64,000 nt of DNA from Roseiconus lacunae (lineage in GTDB: Bacteria > Planctomycetota > Planctomycetia > Pirellulales > Pirellulaceae): positions 1 through 64,000 of the forward strand of contig NZ_VSZO01000010.1 in assembly GCF_008312935.1 (NCBI RefSeq), given 5' to 3'. Below the pieces are notes generated by a model that ran no database searches, was not told the origin of the DNA, and was given only the letters and a program-made list of their open reading frames with translations. Positions 54,116 through 62,428 of this stretch are shown in pieces (the first letter of the stretch is position 1; every line of letters begins with the position of its first letter). The translations under genes and the position numbers were made by a program.

Positions 54116-55159
54116 ATGGCTGATTCGAAAATCGTTGTCCCCACCGACGCGACGATTGCTGCTGCGGCTCAGGCGTTAGCGGCTGGGAAATTGATCGGCG
54201 TGCCGACGGAAACCGTCTATGGCCTGGCCGCCGATGCGACCAACCAGCTCGCCGTCGAGCGGATCTTCCAAGCCAAAGGACGCCCGGCAAACAATCCTCT
54301 CATCGCACATTTTGCGAACGCCGACCAAGCCCGTCGCTGGATCAATGTCGACGACGACGCAACGATCACGTGGCAATGGAACCTGGCAACAACATTCTGG
54401 CCAGGGCCGTTAACCGTGGTCGCGCCGCTCCGTGGCTCCGTCGCCCCCGCGGTAACTGCCGGTGCGGAGACCTTGGCCGTGCGAGTCCCCAATCACCCAG
54501 TCATGCAATCGCTGCTGGAATCCTTTGCCTTGCCGATCGCCGCCCCGAGCGCGAACCGATCGAATTATGTCAGTCCGACACAAGCCAATCATGTCGCGAC
54601 GGCGTTTGGTGATTCCATCGAAATGGTGCTCGACGGAGGCCCTTGTGACTTTGGAGTCGAATCCACCATCATTCGACTAACCCCGACGGTACCACAACTA
54701 CTACGCCCGGGTGGGATTTCAACAGAGCAGTTGGTCAGCGTCTTTGGTGACATCGAACTCATTCGCCATCAAGCCCCCGCGTCCCCGTCGGCGAACACCG
54801 ACTCCGCGGGCGTTGAACCGGCTTCACTGGCTCCATTGCCATCGCCGGGATTGATGCGCAAGCACTACTCTCCTCAAACGCGATTGATCAAAGCGAGCGA
54901 ATTCGATCTTGGAAAAATGAATCCGGCCAAGGTCGCTCGCCTGTATTTTACGCCGCAGCCGCAGTCGGATCGCCCCATCGCGTTCGGATGGATCAGAGTG
55001 CTAAGCCCGACCGGAGATTTGAACGAAGTCGCGAGACATCTTTTTGCGGCGATCCGCGAGGCCGACCAATTGCCGTGCGAGCTAATCGTTATCGACGAAT
55101 GCTCTAATGCAGGCATTGGACGTGCCATCATGGATCGCGTTCATCGCGCCGCGACTTAA
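54116..55159 (+). CDS. tsaC: L-threonylcarbamoyladenylate synthase (TsaC/Sua5)
   Basis: The 347-residue protein has the YrdC/TsaC core (about 8-210) with VPTETVYGLAADA, KGRPANNPL, TTFWPGPLTVV, SANRSNYVSPTQANHV and FGVESTIIRL. The C-terminal Sua5 domain (about 225-345; SPGLMRKHYSPQTRL) is present, so this is the longer Sua5 type. It makes threonylcarbamoyl-AMP, the first intermediate of the t6A37 tRNA modification. It sits directly after RNase PH. No TsaB, TsaD or TsaE gene is in the window. Confidence 0.94.
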   Translation: MADSKIVVPTDATIAAAAQALAAGKLIGVPTETVYGLAADATNQLAVERIFQAKGRPANNPLIAHFANADQARRWINVDDDATITWQWNLATTFWPGPLTVVAPLRGSVAPAVTAGAETLAVRVPNHPVMQSLLESFALPIAAPSANRSNYVSPTQANHVATAFGDSIEMVLDGGPCDFGVESTIIRLTPTVPQLLRPGGISTEQLVSVFGDIELIRHQAPASPSANTDSAGVEPASLAPLPSPGLMRKHYSPQTRLIKASEFDLGKMNPAKVARLYFTPQPQSDRPIAFGWIRVLSPTGDLNEVARHLFAAIREADQLPCELIVIDECSNAGIGRAIMDRVHRAAT

Positions 55160-55358
55160 CGCGGAAGGAAACCACTTTTGCCGTCGGGCTAGCCGGTCGA
55201 TTGTCCGATTAGCGGTTTGGCCATTGAATTTGGATCGTTCTTTGGTGGCCTGCTGAAAAGGCTGTGGATTGGTCTTGGGTAATTTGCCCAAATTGGCGTA
55301 TCCTCCACAGCAGCGTCTCAGGCTGAAGGATGTTTTTTCGTGTGTCAGGCACAAGGAT

Positions 55359-58300
55359 GTGACCGTAGTGACCGACGACCACCAACTCGATGAAATCGAA
55401 CAAACGCAGCTCGACGTCACCCGTCGCCGGCGCGATCGACGTTCGAATCGCAAATTCCGGCTGACCCTCATCACGCTCGGATTTCTCGGGTTTGCCGTTT
55501 TAGCAGCACCGAGCATCATCAGTCACTCGGGGATCGCGCGATCGATCTTCCTCTCTCAAGCCGCCGCGTATGGTTGGCAAGCATCAGTCGAATCCATTTC
55601 GGTCGGCTGGTTCACACCGCTGTCGGTGAAGAATGTCATGTTGGTGGGGCGATCCAATCAAACACAATTGCAAATCGGACACACGACGAGTTCTTTGACG
55701 GCGATCGATTTGATTCGATTTGATCCTTCGAGCATCGGCGAACTTTCGCTGCGAGAAGTCACGCTGCGATGCACCGTCGAGCAAGGCGGCTCATCACTGG
55801 AATCTGACTTGGCGACGTTGCTCGAACCGTCGGATCAAACATCGCCTCTGGTTCGCACCTCGATTCAACTGCAAGAGTGTCAGATCGAAGTTACCGATGC
55901 GATCACACAACAGGCCTGGACGTTGCATCAGTCCAATGCCCAGGTCAACGTTGATGGTGACCGGATCACTGCTCAATTATCCGGGGTCGTCGCCGAACCA
56001 TCAGGAACCGCCGGTACGATTGAGACACAGTTTCTTCTGCATGATCCGACTTTGTTGTCGGCTGCGATTCCTGCAGCCTGGGAACTGAATGTCAAAGCGG
56101 ACTCGTTTCCACTATCGACGGCTGATTTGATAGCGAGACGGTTTTATCTCGAGCACACCCCGACTCCGATCGGCAATGCGGGCGAGACGTCTGGCAGTCT
56201 CAAAGTGCTCGGACAGACCGATGGTGGCGTTCAGGTCGACATCTCCGACGTTCAGATCCGAAATTTGCAAACCACACTCCCCGTTTCCGATCGGCAGCGG
56301 TGGCAAAACAATTTGGCGACGCTTCACGGTCACATCACGCTCACCGAGGATCGGTTACACGGTAATGACCTCGCCATCACAACGGACTTTGCGTCGGCCG
56401 AACTTGACGGATCATTCCCAACATCGATTTCATTTGTCGGAACGGAAGACAATCCATTGTTGTGGATGCAGTCGTTACAAGGGACGGCGAAACTGAACGT
56501 CGATTTGGCGGCACTCACGCATTCGCTGCCGGGACTTTTGCCGATCCGTAAGGACGCAACGCTGGTATCGGGAACGGCAACGGCCATCCTTCGTAACCAG
56601 ACACGTCCCGGCCAGAACGACGCCCGAACGGAACTCGCACTCAAGACTCGCTCGATCCGTGCCCGTTCGTCCGGCCAGATCGTGGTGATCGAACCGATTT
56701 CGATCGACGCGACGGTTGCCGATAACGATGGCTCACTTCTCGCAGAACATTTTTCGCTGCGCAGCTCGTTCGCGGAAGCTTCCGGGCATGGGATGCTGCG
56801 CAACGGAGAGGCACGATTCGAAGTCGACTTTGGCCGCCTGTATGCCATGCTTCGCCCCATCGTCGATGTCTCCAATTTTTCTCTTGGCGGGAACGCCGAT
56901 GGTGCCATTCGTTGGTCTGTGGTTACCGGCGTTGATGGCGATCGATGGGAGTTGGGCGGATCGGGTGCCGGAAAGCAATTGTTGATCACCTTGCCCGGCG
57001 GACACCAGTTCAAACGCTCGATCGTCCAAACCAGTATCAATGCCAAAGGAAACTGGAAAGACAATCAACTCGAACAACTTTCACATGCCGATTTTTCGCT
57101 CGGCAGCGGTGGCGTCCAAATCGATGTTTCGTTACTCGATCCGGTCTATCAGCCCACCAAAAATGCAGTCTTTCCGATCAAGGTCGAAGTTGACGGTCGT
57201 TTAGAAAACTTGAGTGAATCATTGGGCCCCTGGCTGCCGCCGGAATTGGCAAGTGCCGAAGGTCGAGTGACCGGCACCGCCGTGGCCAGCGTCCACGAAA
57301 ATGGCGGTACGATCTCCAAAGCTGACTTCGAATTCTTGCAACCACGGATCAACTATGGCGATCAATGGTTTTCACAGCCACAACTGACCTTACGATTCGA
57401 AGGCGCGTGCGACCTTCCCGAAGGAACCATTGCGACCAAGTCGTCCGGCATCGTCGGTGAAGCGATCTCGATCGGGATCACGGGTGAGATCACGGCGAAA
57501 AACACCGACCTTGAATTGACGTGGAAAGCAGACCTTGAGCGTTTGCAGGAAAGCATCGGTGCGACGATCGCCCGGGCCGCCGCGGTCCCCACCGTGCGAC
57601 CGATTGGCTATCGAGCGGTCGAAGACAACACGTATCGCGTTTCGGGTCGATGCGAAGGCAATACAAAGCTGACTCGTGATGGAAACCTTTGGAAATTCAA
57701 TTCCAATTTGACCGGACAAAACCTCCAGATCTTTGAAGTCGCTTCCGGTGCGATCTCACCTCCCGGAACGTCGGCCGGTGCGTTTCAAGTTGCCCCGGCA
57801 CTCGACGGTCGATTTTCAGGTAGCGGTTTTGCCAGCCCAAGCGGTCAGTCACCCAAAAGCGAAGTGATTTGGGCGGAACCTCGGATCAAGCTGTCCGGCC
57901 CGATCCTATACGATCCCGAAAGCGGCAGCCTCAAACTAGGCGCCCAACAATTTGCATGCGATTGGTTCGCCGGATCGCTCACCGGTGCGATGACCCCGAT
58001 CGAAGGCGGCACCGAAGTGACATTATCGGGTCCGTCACGGATCAAACTCGATCTGTTGGCGACGCGTCTATCGGAATTGTTTGGTGCGTCGATCAACGCC
58101 GACGGTATTCATGAAAGTGAATTAACCGTCAAAGCATCGATCCCCGACCAGGATGACATGACCTATGACATTCGCACCGATGTCGGCTGGCAACGCTGCG
58201 ATATCGCCGGTGTGCGTTTGGGACAAGCTAAACTACCGTTGCGAATTACCGAGACGGCGATACGTATCGATCGATCAACGGTACCAGTGCTCGACATCGC

Positions 58301-59111
58301 TCCGGCAACCGTTACTTCGATTCAAGCAAACTCACCTGAGGCCGCTCCTGCTCAAGCAACATTTGGATTGTCAATTGACCTGACCCAACCGAGCACGATC
58401 GTCCAACTCGATCAAGGGACATCGATACAGTCGCTTCGCATTTCACCGCAAGCCGCCGCGTCGTGGCTGAAGTACCTCACCCCGCTCGCCGCAGGCGCGG
58501 CGCAAGTCGAAGGAATCGCTTCGGCAACATTCGATGAATGTATCATCCGAACCGATGATCCCGCCGCCAGCGTGATTCGCGGGAACCTGGAAATCGGTCA
58601 AATGACCCTCTCCAGTGGCCCCCTGGCCAACCAACTGATTCAAGGTGTTCGCCAAGTTAAGTCGATGGCCCAATTGACCGGCGGTCAAGCACAATCTGTC
58701 GAATCCAAGACGCTGATTGAAATGCCACCTCAAACCGTTCCGTTTGCACTCGCAGACGCAGCAGTGGTCCATCAACGGATGTACTTCAAAATCGACAACG
58801 CCGAACTCATGACGAGCGGTCGTGTCGGACTCGATTCACAACTCGCTCTGGTCGCTCAAGTACCGCTCAATGCGAACTGGCTCGGTAGCGACTTAAAGGG
58901 CCTCGCAGGCCAAAATCTTGCCTTCCCCATTTCGGGCACGATTTCTCGGCCGCGTCTTGATGAGACCGCAGTTCGTCGTGTGATGGCCGAACTTGTCCCT
59001 AAGGCTGGTGCCGAAGTCATCCAGAATCGTTTAGATGGATTGATTCAAAAGCAGCTCGGCGACCAAGTTGACCAGATCAACGCCGGACTCGAAAAGATTT
59101 TCGGCTTTTAA
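55359..59111 (+). CDS. AsmA-like large membrane-anchored protein
   Basis: The protein has about 1250 residues. The frame opens earlier with a TTG at 55269, but in-frame GTG codons at 55359 and 55368 (after AAGG) are more likely starts. A basic stretch precedes one membrane helix (TLITLGFLGFAVLAAPSIIS). The remainder is a long series of beta strands with little Cys, typical of AsmA/TamB-like proteins: ISVGWFTPLSVKNVMLVG near the start, repeated LDGxF and GTATAIL patterns, and a C-terminal FPISGTISRPRLDETAV segment matching AsmA ends. Such proteins bridge the periplasm and help lipid or outer-membrane protein transport. It is monocistronic, 200 bp downstream of tsaC. Assignment to the family is fairly safe; the exact subfamily is not. 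Confidence 0.75.
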   Translation: MTVVTDDHQLDEIEQTQLDVTRRRRDRRSNRKFRLTLITLGFLGFAVLAAPSIISHSGIARSIFLSQAAAYGWQASVESISVGWFTPLSVKNVMLVGRSNQTQLQIGHTTSSLTAIDLIRFDPSSIGELSLREVTLRCTVEQGGSSLESDLATLLEPSDQTSPLVRTSIQLQECQIEVTDAITQQAWTLHQSNAQVNVDGDRITAQLSGVVAEPSGTAGTIETQFLLHDPTLLSAAIPAAWELNVKADSFPLSTADLIARRFYLEHTPTPIGNAGETSGSLKVLGQTDGGVQVDISDVQIRNLQTTLPVSDRQRWQNNLATLHGHITLTEDRLHGNDLAITTDFASAELDGSFPTSISFVGTEDNPLLWMQSLQGTAKLNVDLAALTHSLPGLLPIRKDATLVSGTATAILRNQTRPGQNDARTELALKTRSIRARSSGQIVVIEPISIDATVADNDGSLLAEHFSLRSSFAEASGHGMLRNGEARFEVDFGRLYAMLRPIVDVSNFSLGGNADGAIRWSVVTGVDGDRWELGGSGAGKQLLITLPGGHQFKRSIVQTSINAKGNWKDNQLEQLSHADFSLGSGGVQIDVSLLDPVYQPTKNAVFPIKVEVDGRLENLSESLGPWLPPELASAEGRVTGTAVASVHENGGTISKADFEFLQPRINYGDQWFSQPQLTLRFEGACDLPEGTIATKSSGIVGEAISIGITGEITAKNTDLELTWKADLERLQESIGATIARAAAVPTVRPIGYRAVEDNTYRVSGRCEGNTKLTRDGNLWKFNSNLTGQNLQIFEVASGAISPPGTSAGAFQVAPALDGRFSGSGFASPSGQSPKSEVIWAEPRIKLSGPILYDPESGSLKLGAQQFACDWFAGSLTGAMTPIEGGTEVTLSGPSRIKLDLLATRLSELFGASINADGIHESELTVKASIPDQDDMTYDIRTDVGWQRCDIAGVRLGQAKLPLRITETAIRIDRSTVPVLDIAPATVTSIQANSPEAAPAQATFGLSIDLTQPSTIVQLDQGTSIQSLRISPQAAASWLKYLTPLAAGAAQVEGIASATFDECIIRTDDPAASVIRGNLEIGQMTLSSGPLANQLIQGVRQVKSMAQLTGGQAQSVESKTLIEMPPQTVPFALADAAVVHQRMYFKIDNAELMTSGRVGLDSQLALVAQVPLNANWLGSDLKGLAGQNLAFPISGTISRPRLDETAVRRVMAELVPKAGAEVIQNRLDGLIQKQLGDQVDQINAGLEKIFGF

Positions 59112-59321
59112 AGCTGTGTGACACTTGGACGTTCGACGCGATCGAGCGATCCCCTTCGACTCCAGCACACCCACCTGACGAGCCCGGGATCCGTTCGACA
59201 ATCAAACTCGCAATCTAAAAAGTGAAATCATCGGGACTCGCACCGTTGGTTCTTAGACCACATCGGAATGCAGGGTCACGCCCCACTGGTGGGCTCTCCT
59301 CGGACACTCTTGTTCGAAACA

Positions 59322-60170
59322 TCATTGCTTGTTGGGATACTCGCCAAGCCCGCGTTCAAGATAGCTATCTGTCGCTGACCTTGGGTTGGTCCAGTACGAT
59401 GCCACCTGATAGATCTCCTCGTGATCGAGTTCAAAGACCAAAGGACGCGAGGTCATTCGTGCGAGGGTGTAGGTCCACTGAGTACCGTTTGACTTCGGTT
59501 CCGGGTTATAACGAAGCACCACCAATGCTTCCGGATCATTAGTCTCGGCAAACCCGAAACACATGCCAAAGACTCCGGTCGAAGAATCCGACCATGCTGC
59601 CAACGGGCTAGCCAGTAATCGCAACTCTTGCTTGCTGTTGGAATCTTCGACCTCAATCATCTGAACCGAGAATCGCCGAATGATTTGACGCATCAACAAC
59701 GCTTGTCGTCGAGCATCAGCGGGCGCAGCGGCTTTAACCCGGAAAGGCACATCGACCTGGGACATTTTTTCGGGGGTCCAGACCTGCCGTAATCCGAGGT
59801 CACAATTCAGTGACAATGATTTCAGCAATGTAAATTCGCAAAAGACCTTGCCGTTTCCGCGAACCGAAAGAGCCCCCACCATTGCGGGCTCGGATTCATG
59901 ATTCCAAACGAACGCGACGCCATCGGTAAAGAAGTTGCGTACGGGATTGGTGTATCGCAAAATCGGTTGTTCGTCGAACTTCAAGGTCTGGCCAGACGTT
60001 CCGGCGATGGACATCTGAAAGCCGGACGCCTGCTGGGTGAGATAGTCGAGACGCTCTTGACGTTCTTGCTCGCGATTGTCGGGTTGGTCTTCGGCATGGA
60101 CATCTCCCTGACATCCCAGTCCGGCCAAAAAGATCCAACATGCAATAGCACTCGTCGTCATTCGCATCAT
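59322..60170 (-). CDS. Predicted lipoprotein of unknown function
   Basis: From the ATG at 60170, preceded by GAGG, the protein has 282 residues. Its signal MRMTTSAIACWIFLAGLGC ends in the lipobox L-G-C, and is followed by an acidic spacer (EDQPDNREQERQERLDYLTQ). The body is beta-rich, with FTDGVAFVWNHESEPAMVGAL and repeated FELDHEE-like strands, suggesting a domain exposed to the periplasm. I recognise no family; similar proteins appear to be restricted to planctomycetes, as far as I recall. It faces the divergent SDR gene with a 119-bp gap and is convergent with the AsmA-like gene. Confidence 0.7.
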   Translation of the reverse strand: MMRMTTSAIACWIFLAGLGCQGDVHAEDQPDNREQERQERLDYLTQQASGFQMSIAGTSGQTLKFDEQPILRYTNPVRNFFTDGVAFVWNHESEPAMVGALSVRGNGKVFCEFTLLKSLSLNCDLGLRQVWTPEKMSQVDVPFRVKAAAPADARRQALLMRQIIRRFSVQMIEVEDSNSKQELRLLASPLAAWSDSSTGVFGMCFGFAETNDPEALVVLRYNPEPKSNGTQWTYTLARMTSRPLVFELDHEEIYQVASYWTNPRSATDSYLERGLGEYPNKQ

Positions 60171-60289
60171 TTCGGACCTCACTGCTGAACGAAATAGAAA
60201 CCAACCAGTGACAAGGGAATCGGTACCTACCGATATCGCACTTGACGATTGTAAAGGATATCGCGAAGACGTTTCGCCGCAGGCTTTAA

Positions 60290-61066
60290 ATGATTCCCCA
60301 AAAAGATGTCGAGATGAATGAATCACGGAAGACGGCGATCGTAACCGGGGGTTCGGGAGCGATCGGCGGAGAAATCTGCCGAAGGCTTGCTGCTGACGGT
60401 TTTAATGTCGTCGTTCACTATGGCAGCGACCTGTCGGCAGCTGAGCGAGTCGTTGAAGCCATCAACCACAATCAACGCAAGTTCGGATCGGGGCAAGCCA
60501 TCTTCGCACACGCCGATGTTCGTGATGAACTGGAAGTGAACCGTCTTTTTGATGAAACGTCACAACGCTTCGGTGGTGTGGATGTGGTGGTCGCCAATGC
60601 GGGAACAATCTGCAGCAACCCGATCGCCGATTTCAGCCTTGCCGAATTCGACAACCTGCTGTCGGTCAATCTTCGCGGTGCGTTCTTGACCATTCGGCAG
60701 GCCGCCCGCCAAGTCCGCGAGAATGGACGAATCATTTTCGTTTCGTCGCAGCTTGCCGAGCGTCCTCGTCCCGGAACTGGCGTCTATTCGGCGACCAAAG
60801 CCGCCATTGATGCGATGCTCGTTTCTCTGTCCAGGGAGGTCGGCAGTCGTGGTATCAGCGTCAACAGCGTTCGCCCAGGCGCGACCAGCCCTGGGATGGT
60901 AGACCAGCGTTCCGATGCTGAAAGACAAAGCTTCGCCGAGCTCTCTGCGTTTAGCCGTCTAGGAACTCCGACCGACATTGCGGCGGTCGTCTCCTTCTTG
61001 GCAAGTTCAGAAGCGGGCTGGATTACCGGCCAACACTTGCGAGCCGACGGTGGGATGTCAAACTAA
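60290..61066 (+). CDS. Short-chain dehydrogenase/reductase
   Basis: The 258-residue SDR has the TGGSGAIGG NAD(P)-binding loop at about 19-27, the DVR acid near residue 76, NAG at about 103-105, and the catalytic Ser in VSSQLAE with Tyr and Lys in YSATK. RPGATSPGM and the C-terminal GQHLRADGGMSN fit the classical FabG-like group. The acidic residue after strand beta-2 is not conserved (HYGSD), which favours NADPH. It reduces or oxidises an unknown carbonyl or hydroxyl substrate. The first ATG at 60290 is used; the ATG at 60314, just before NESRKTAIVTGG, is equally likely. Confidence 0.9.
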   Translation: MIPQKDVEMNESRKTAIVTGGSGAIGGEICRRLAADGFNVVVHYGSDLSAAERVVEAINHNQRKFGSGQAIFAHADVRDELEVNRLFDETSQRFGGVDVVVANAGTICSNPIADFSLAEFDNLLSVNLRGAFLTIRQAARQVRENGRIIFVSSQLAERPRPGTGVYSATKAAIDAMLVSLSREVGSRGISVNSVRPGATSPGMVDQRSDAERQSFAELSAFSRLGTPTDIAAVVSFLASSEAGWITGQHLRADGGMSN

Positions 61067-61102
61067 CCCGGGCAGCCGGTTCGAGGCCAAATGCAAGGAT
61101 CA

Positions 61103-61669
61103 TCAATGGCCGTCTCCACCCATTTCACGTTGCAACCAAGCGCGTGCGTAGGCCCAATTCCGTTTCGTCGTCCGCGGTGAAACACCGAGGACTTCGGCGG
61201 TTTCATCGATGGTCAGACCCGTGAAGTATCGCAGTTCAACCAACTTGGCTAATTGCTCATCTTCGGTGGCGAGCTTCGTAAGTGCTTCATCGAGAATCAA
61301 CAAGTCGTCATTGCTGCTGGATTGATCGACACTGACATTGTCATTCAATTCTTGACGCTGAAAATCGCCGCCTCGTTTGACGCGGCCTTTTCGACGTGCG
61401 TTATCGATTAAAATTCTTCGCATCGCTTCGGCGGCCGCGGCGAAAAAGTGACCGCGCCCGTCCCATCGCTGTGAATCATCACCGACAAGTTTTAAAAAGA
61501 CCTCGTGGACCAACGCTGTCGGTTGCAGTGTCTGCCCGGACCGTTCTTGGTTCATGCGACTGGCGGCTAATCGGCGGAGTTCCTCATACACCAGTGGAAG
61601 CAGTTCGCTCGCCGCGGCTCGATCACCTCGTTCGATGTCCGAGAGGATTTTAGTGACGTCTCGATTCAT
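61103..61669 (-). CDS. ECF-type sigma factor (planctomycete/acidobacterial class)
   Basis: Starting at the ATG at 61669, preceded by GAGAGG, the protein has 188 residues. Region 2 is LLPLVYEELRRLAASRM, TLQPTALVHEVFLKLVG, and FFAAAAEAMRRILIDNARRK. Region 4 is LVELRYFTGLTIDETAEVLGVSPRTTKRNWAYARAWLQREM, with a clear helix-turn-helix. This is the Sigma70_ECF class (as in Pfam PF07638) common in planctomycetes and acidobacteria, usually next to a Ser/Thr kinase that may control it; a kinase gene follows two genes away. The longer frame from 61774 lacks homology. Confidence 0.92.
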   Translation of the reverse strand: MNRDVTKILSDIERGDRAAASELLPLVYEELRRLAASRMNQERSGQTLQPTALVHEVFLKLVGDDSQRWDGRGHFFAAAAEAMRRILIDNARRKGRVKRGGDFQRQELNDNVSVDQSSSNDDLLILDEALTKLATEDEQLAKLVELRYFTGLTIDETAEVLGVSPRTTKRNWAYARAWLQREMGGDGH

Positions 61670-61834
61670 GACCTCTCTTCGGTGGCATGGTCGTCGATCG
61701 ATGACCATCAGAAAGTAATTGGAAAAGTGTGGCCCGATCTGCCTCCGCACATCGCATTGAAGTCTGTCAGGCAATTGCTTGCCCTAACCAAACGTCGAAG
61801 CGATCGACACAGTGCGACCCTATAGGAAAATAGA

Positions 61835-62419
61835 ATGTTCCGCCGTACTCTTCAATGTGCCGTTTTCTCTGGGGCCATCGCGGTTCCTGGCCTTTTGTTC
61901 GCTCAACCACCAGGCCGTGGCGGCCCGCAGGGTGGAATGCATGGCGGCCCGCCGACGGAAATGATCCTTCAACTGTTTCAGCAAGCCGACGCCAACGGCG
62001 ATGGAAGCGTCACGAAGGCGGAACTGACCACCGCGTTGCAATCACAAACTCAATCACGTGGCAATCGATTCGGTCGCATGGCCCCACCTTCGCAGGACGG
62101 CCCGAACGGCCAATTCCGACGCCCCGAAGGCCCGCCTCCCAATGGTCCTCCACCAATTGATGGCGAAACAATCCTGTCACAAGACGCACATCAACCGGGA
62201 CGCCCCGGGCCACCACAACCCGGACAAATCATCCCCGAACCGATGATCGCCGCACTAACACTCGACGTCCGCCAACAACGCCAGCTCGACGGACTCCAAG
62301 CGATCGTCGACAAACGCCTGGCTTCGATCCTGACCGCCGATCAAATGGAACAACTGAAAAATCATCGGCCCCCACACGGCCCAGGAATTCCCAACGGCGA
62401 TGCCGAACGGAATGATTAA
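61835..62419 (+). CDS. Exported Pro/Gly-rich EF-hand protein
   Basis: The 194-residue protein has a signal peptide ending near LLFAQP. A Gly/Pro/His/Arg-rich low-complexity body contains one canonical EF-hand loop (DANGDGSVTKAEL, about 52-64) and the helical tail TLDVRQQRQLDGLQAIVDKRLASILTADQMEQLK. The latter is a Spy/CpxP-like helical pattern. It is divergent from the ECF gene, and 9 bp precede the kinase gene, so it is probably co-transcribed with the kinase. A calcium-dependent or metal-sensing periplasmic role is a guess; the single EF-hand and low-complexity flank are all that can be seen. Confidence 0.75.
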   Translation: MFRRTLQCAVFSGAIAVPGLLFAQPPGRGGPQGGMHGGPPTEMILQLFQQADANGDGSVTKAELTTALQSQTQSRGNRFGRMAPPSQDGPNGQFRRPEGPPPNGPPPIDGETILSQDAHQPGRPGPPQPGQIIPEPMIAALTLDVRQQRQLDGLQAIVDKRLASILTADQMEQLKNHRPPHGPGIPNGDAERND

Positions 62420-62428
62420 GATACGGTC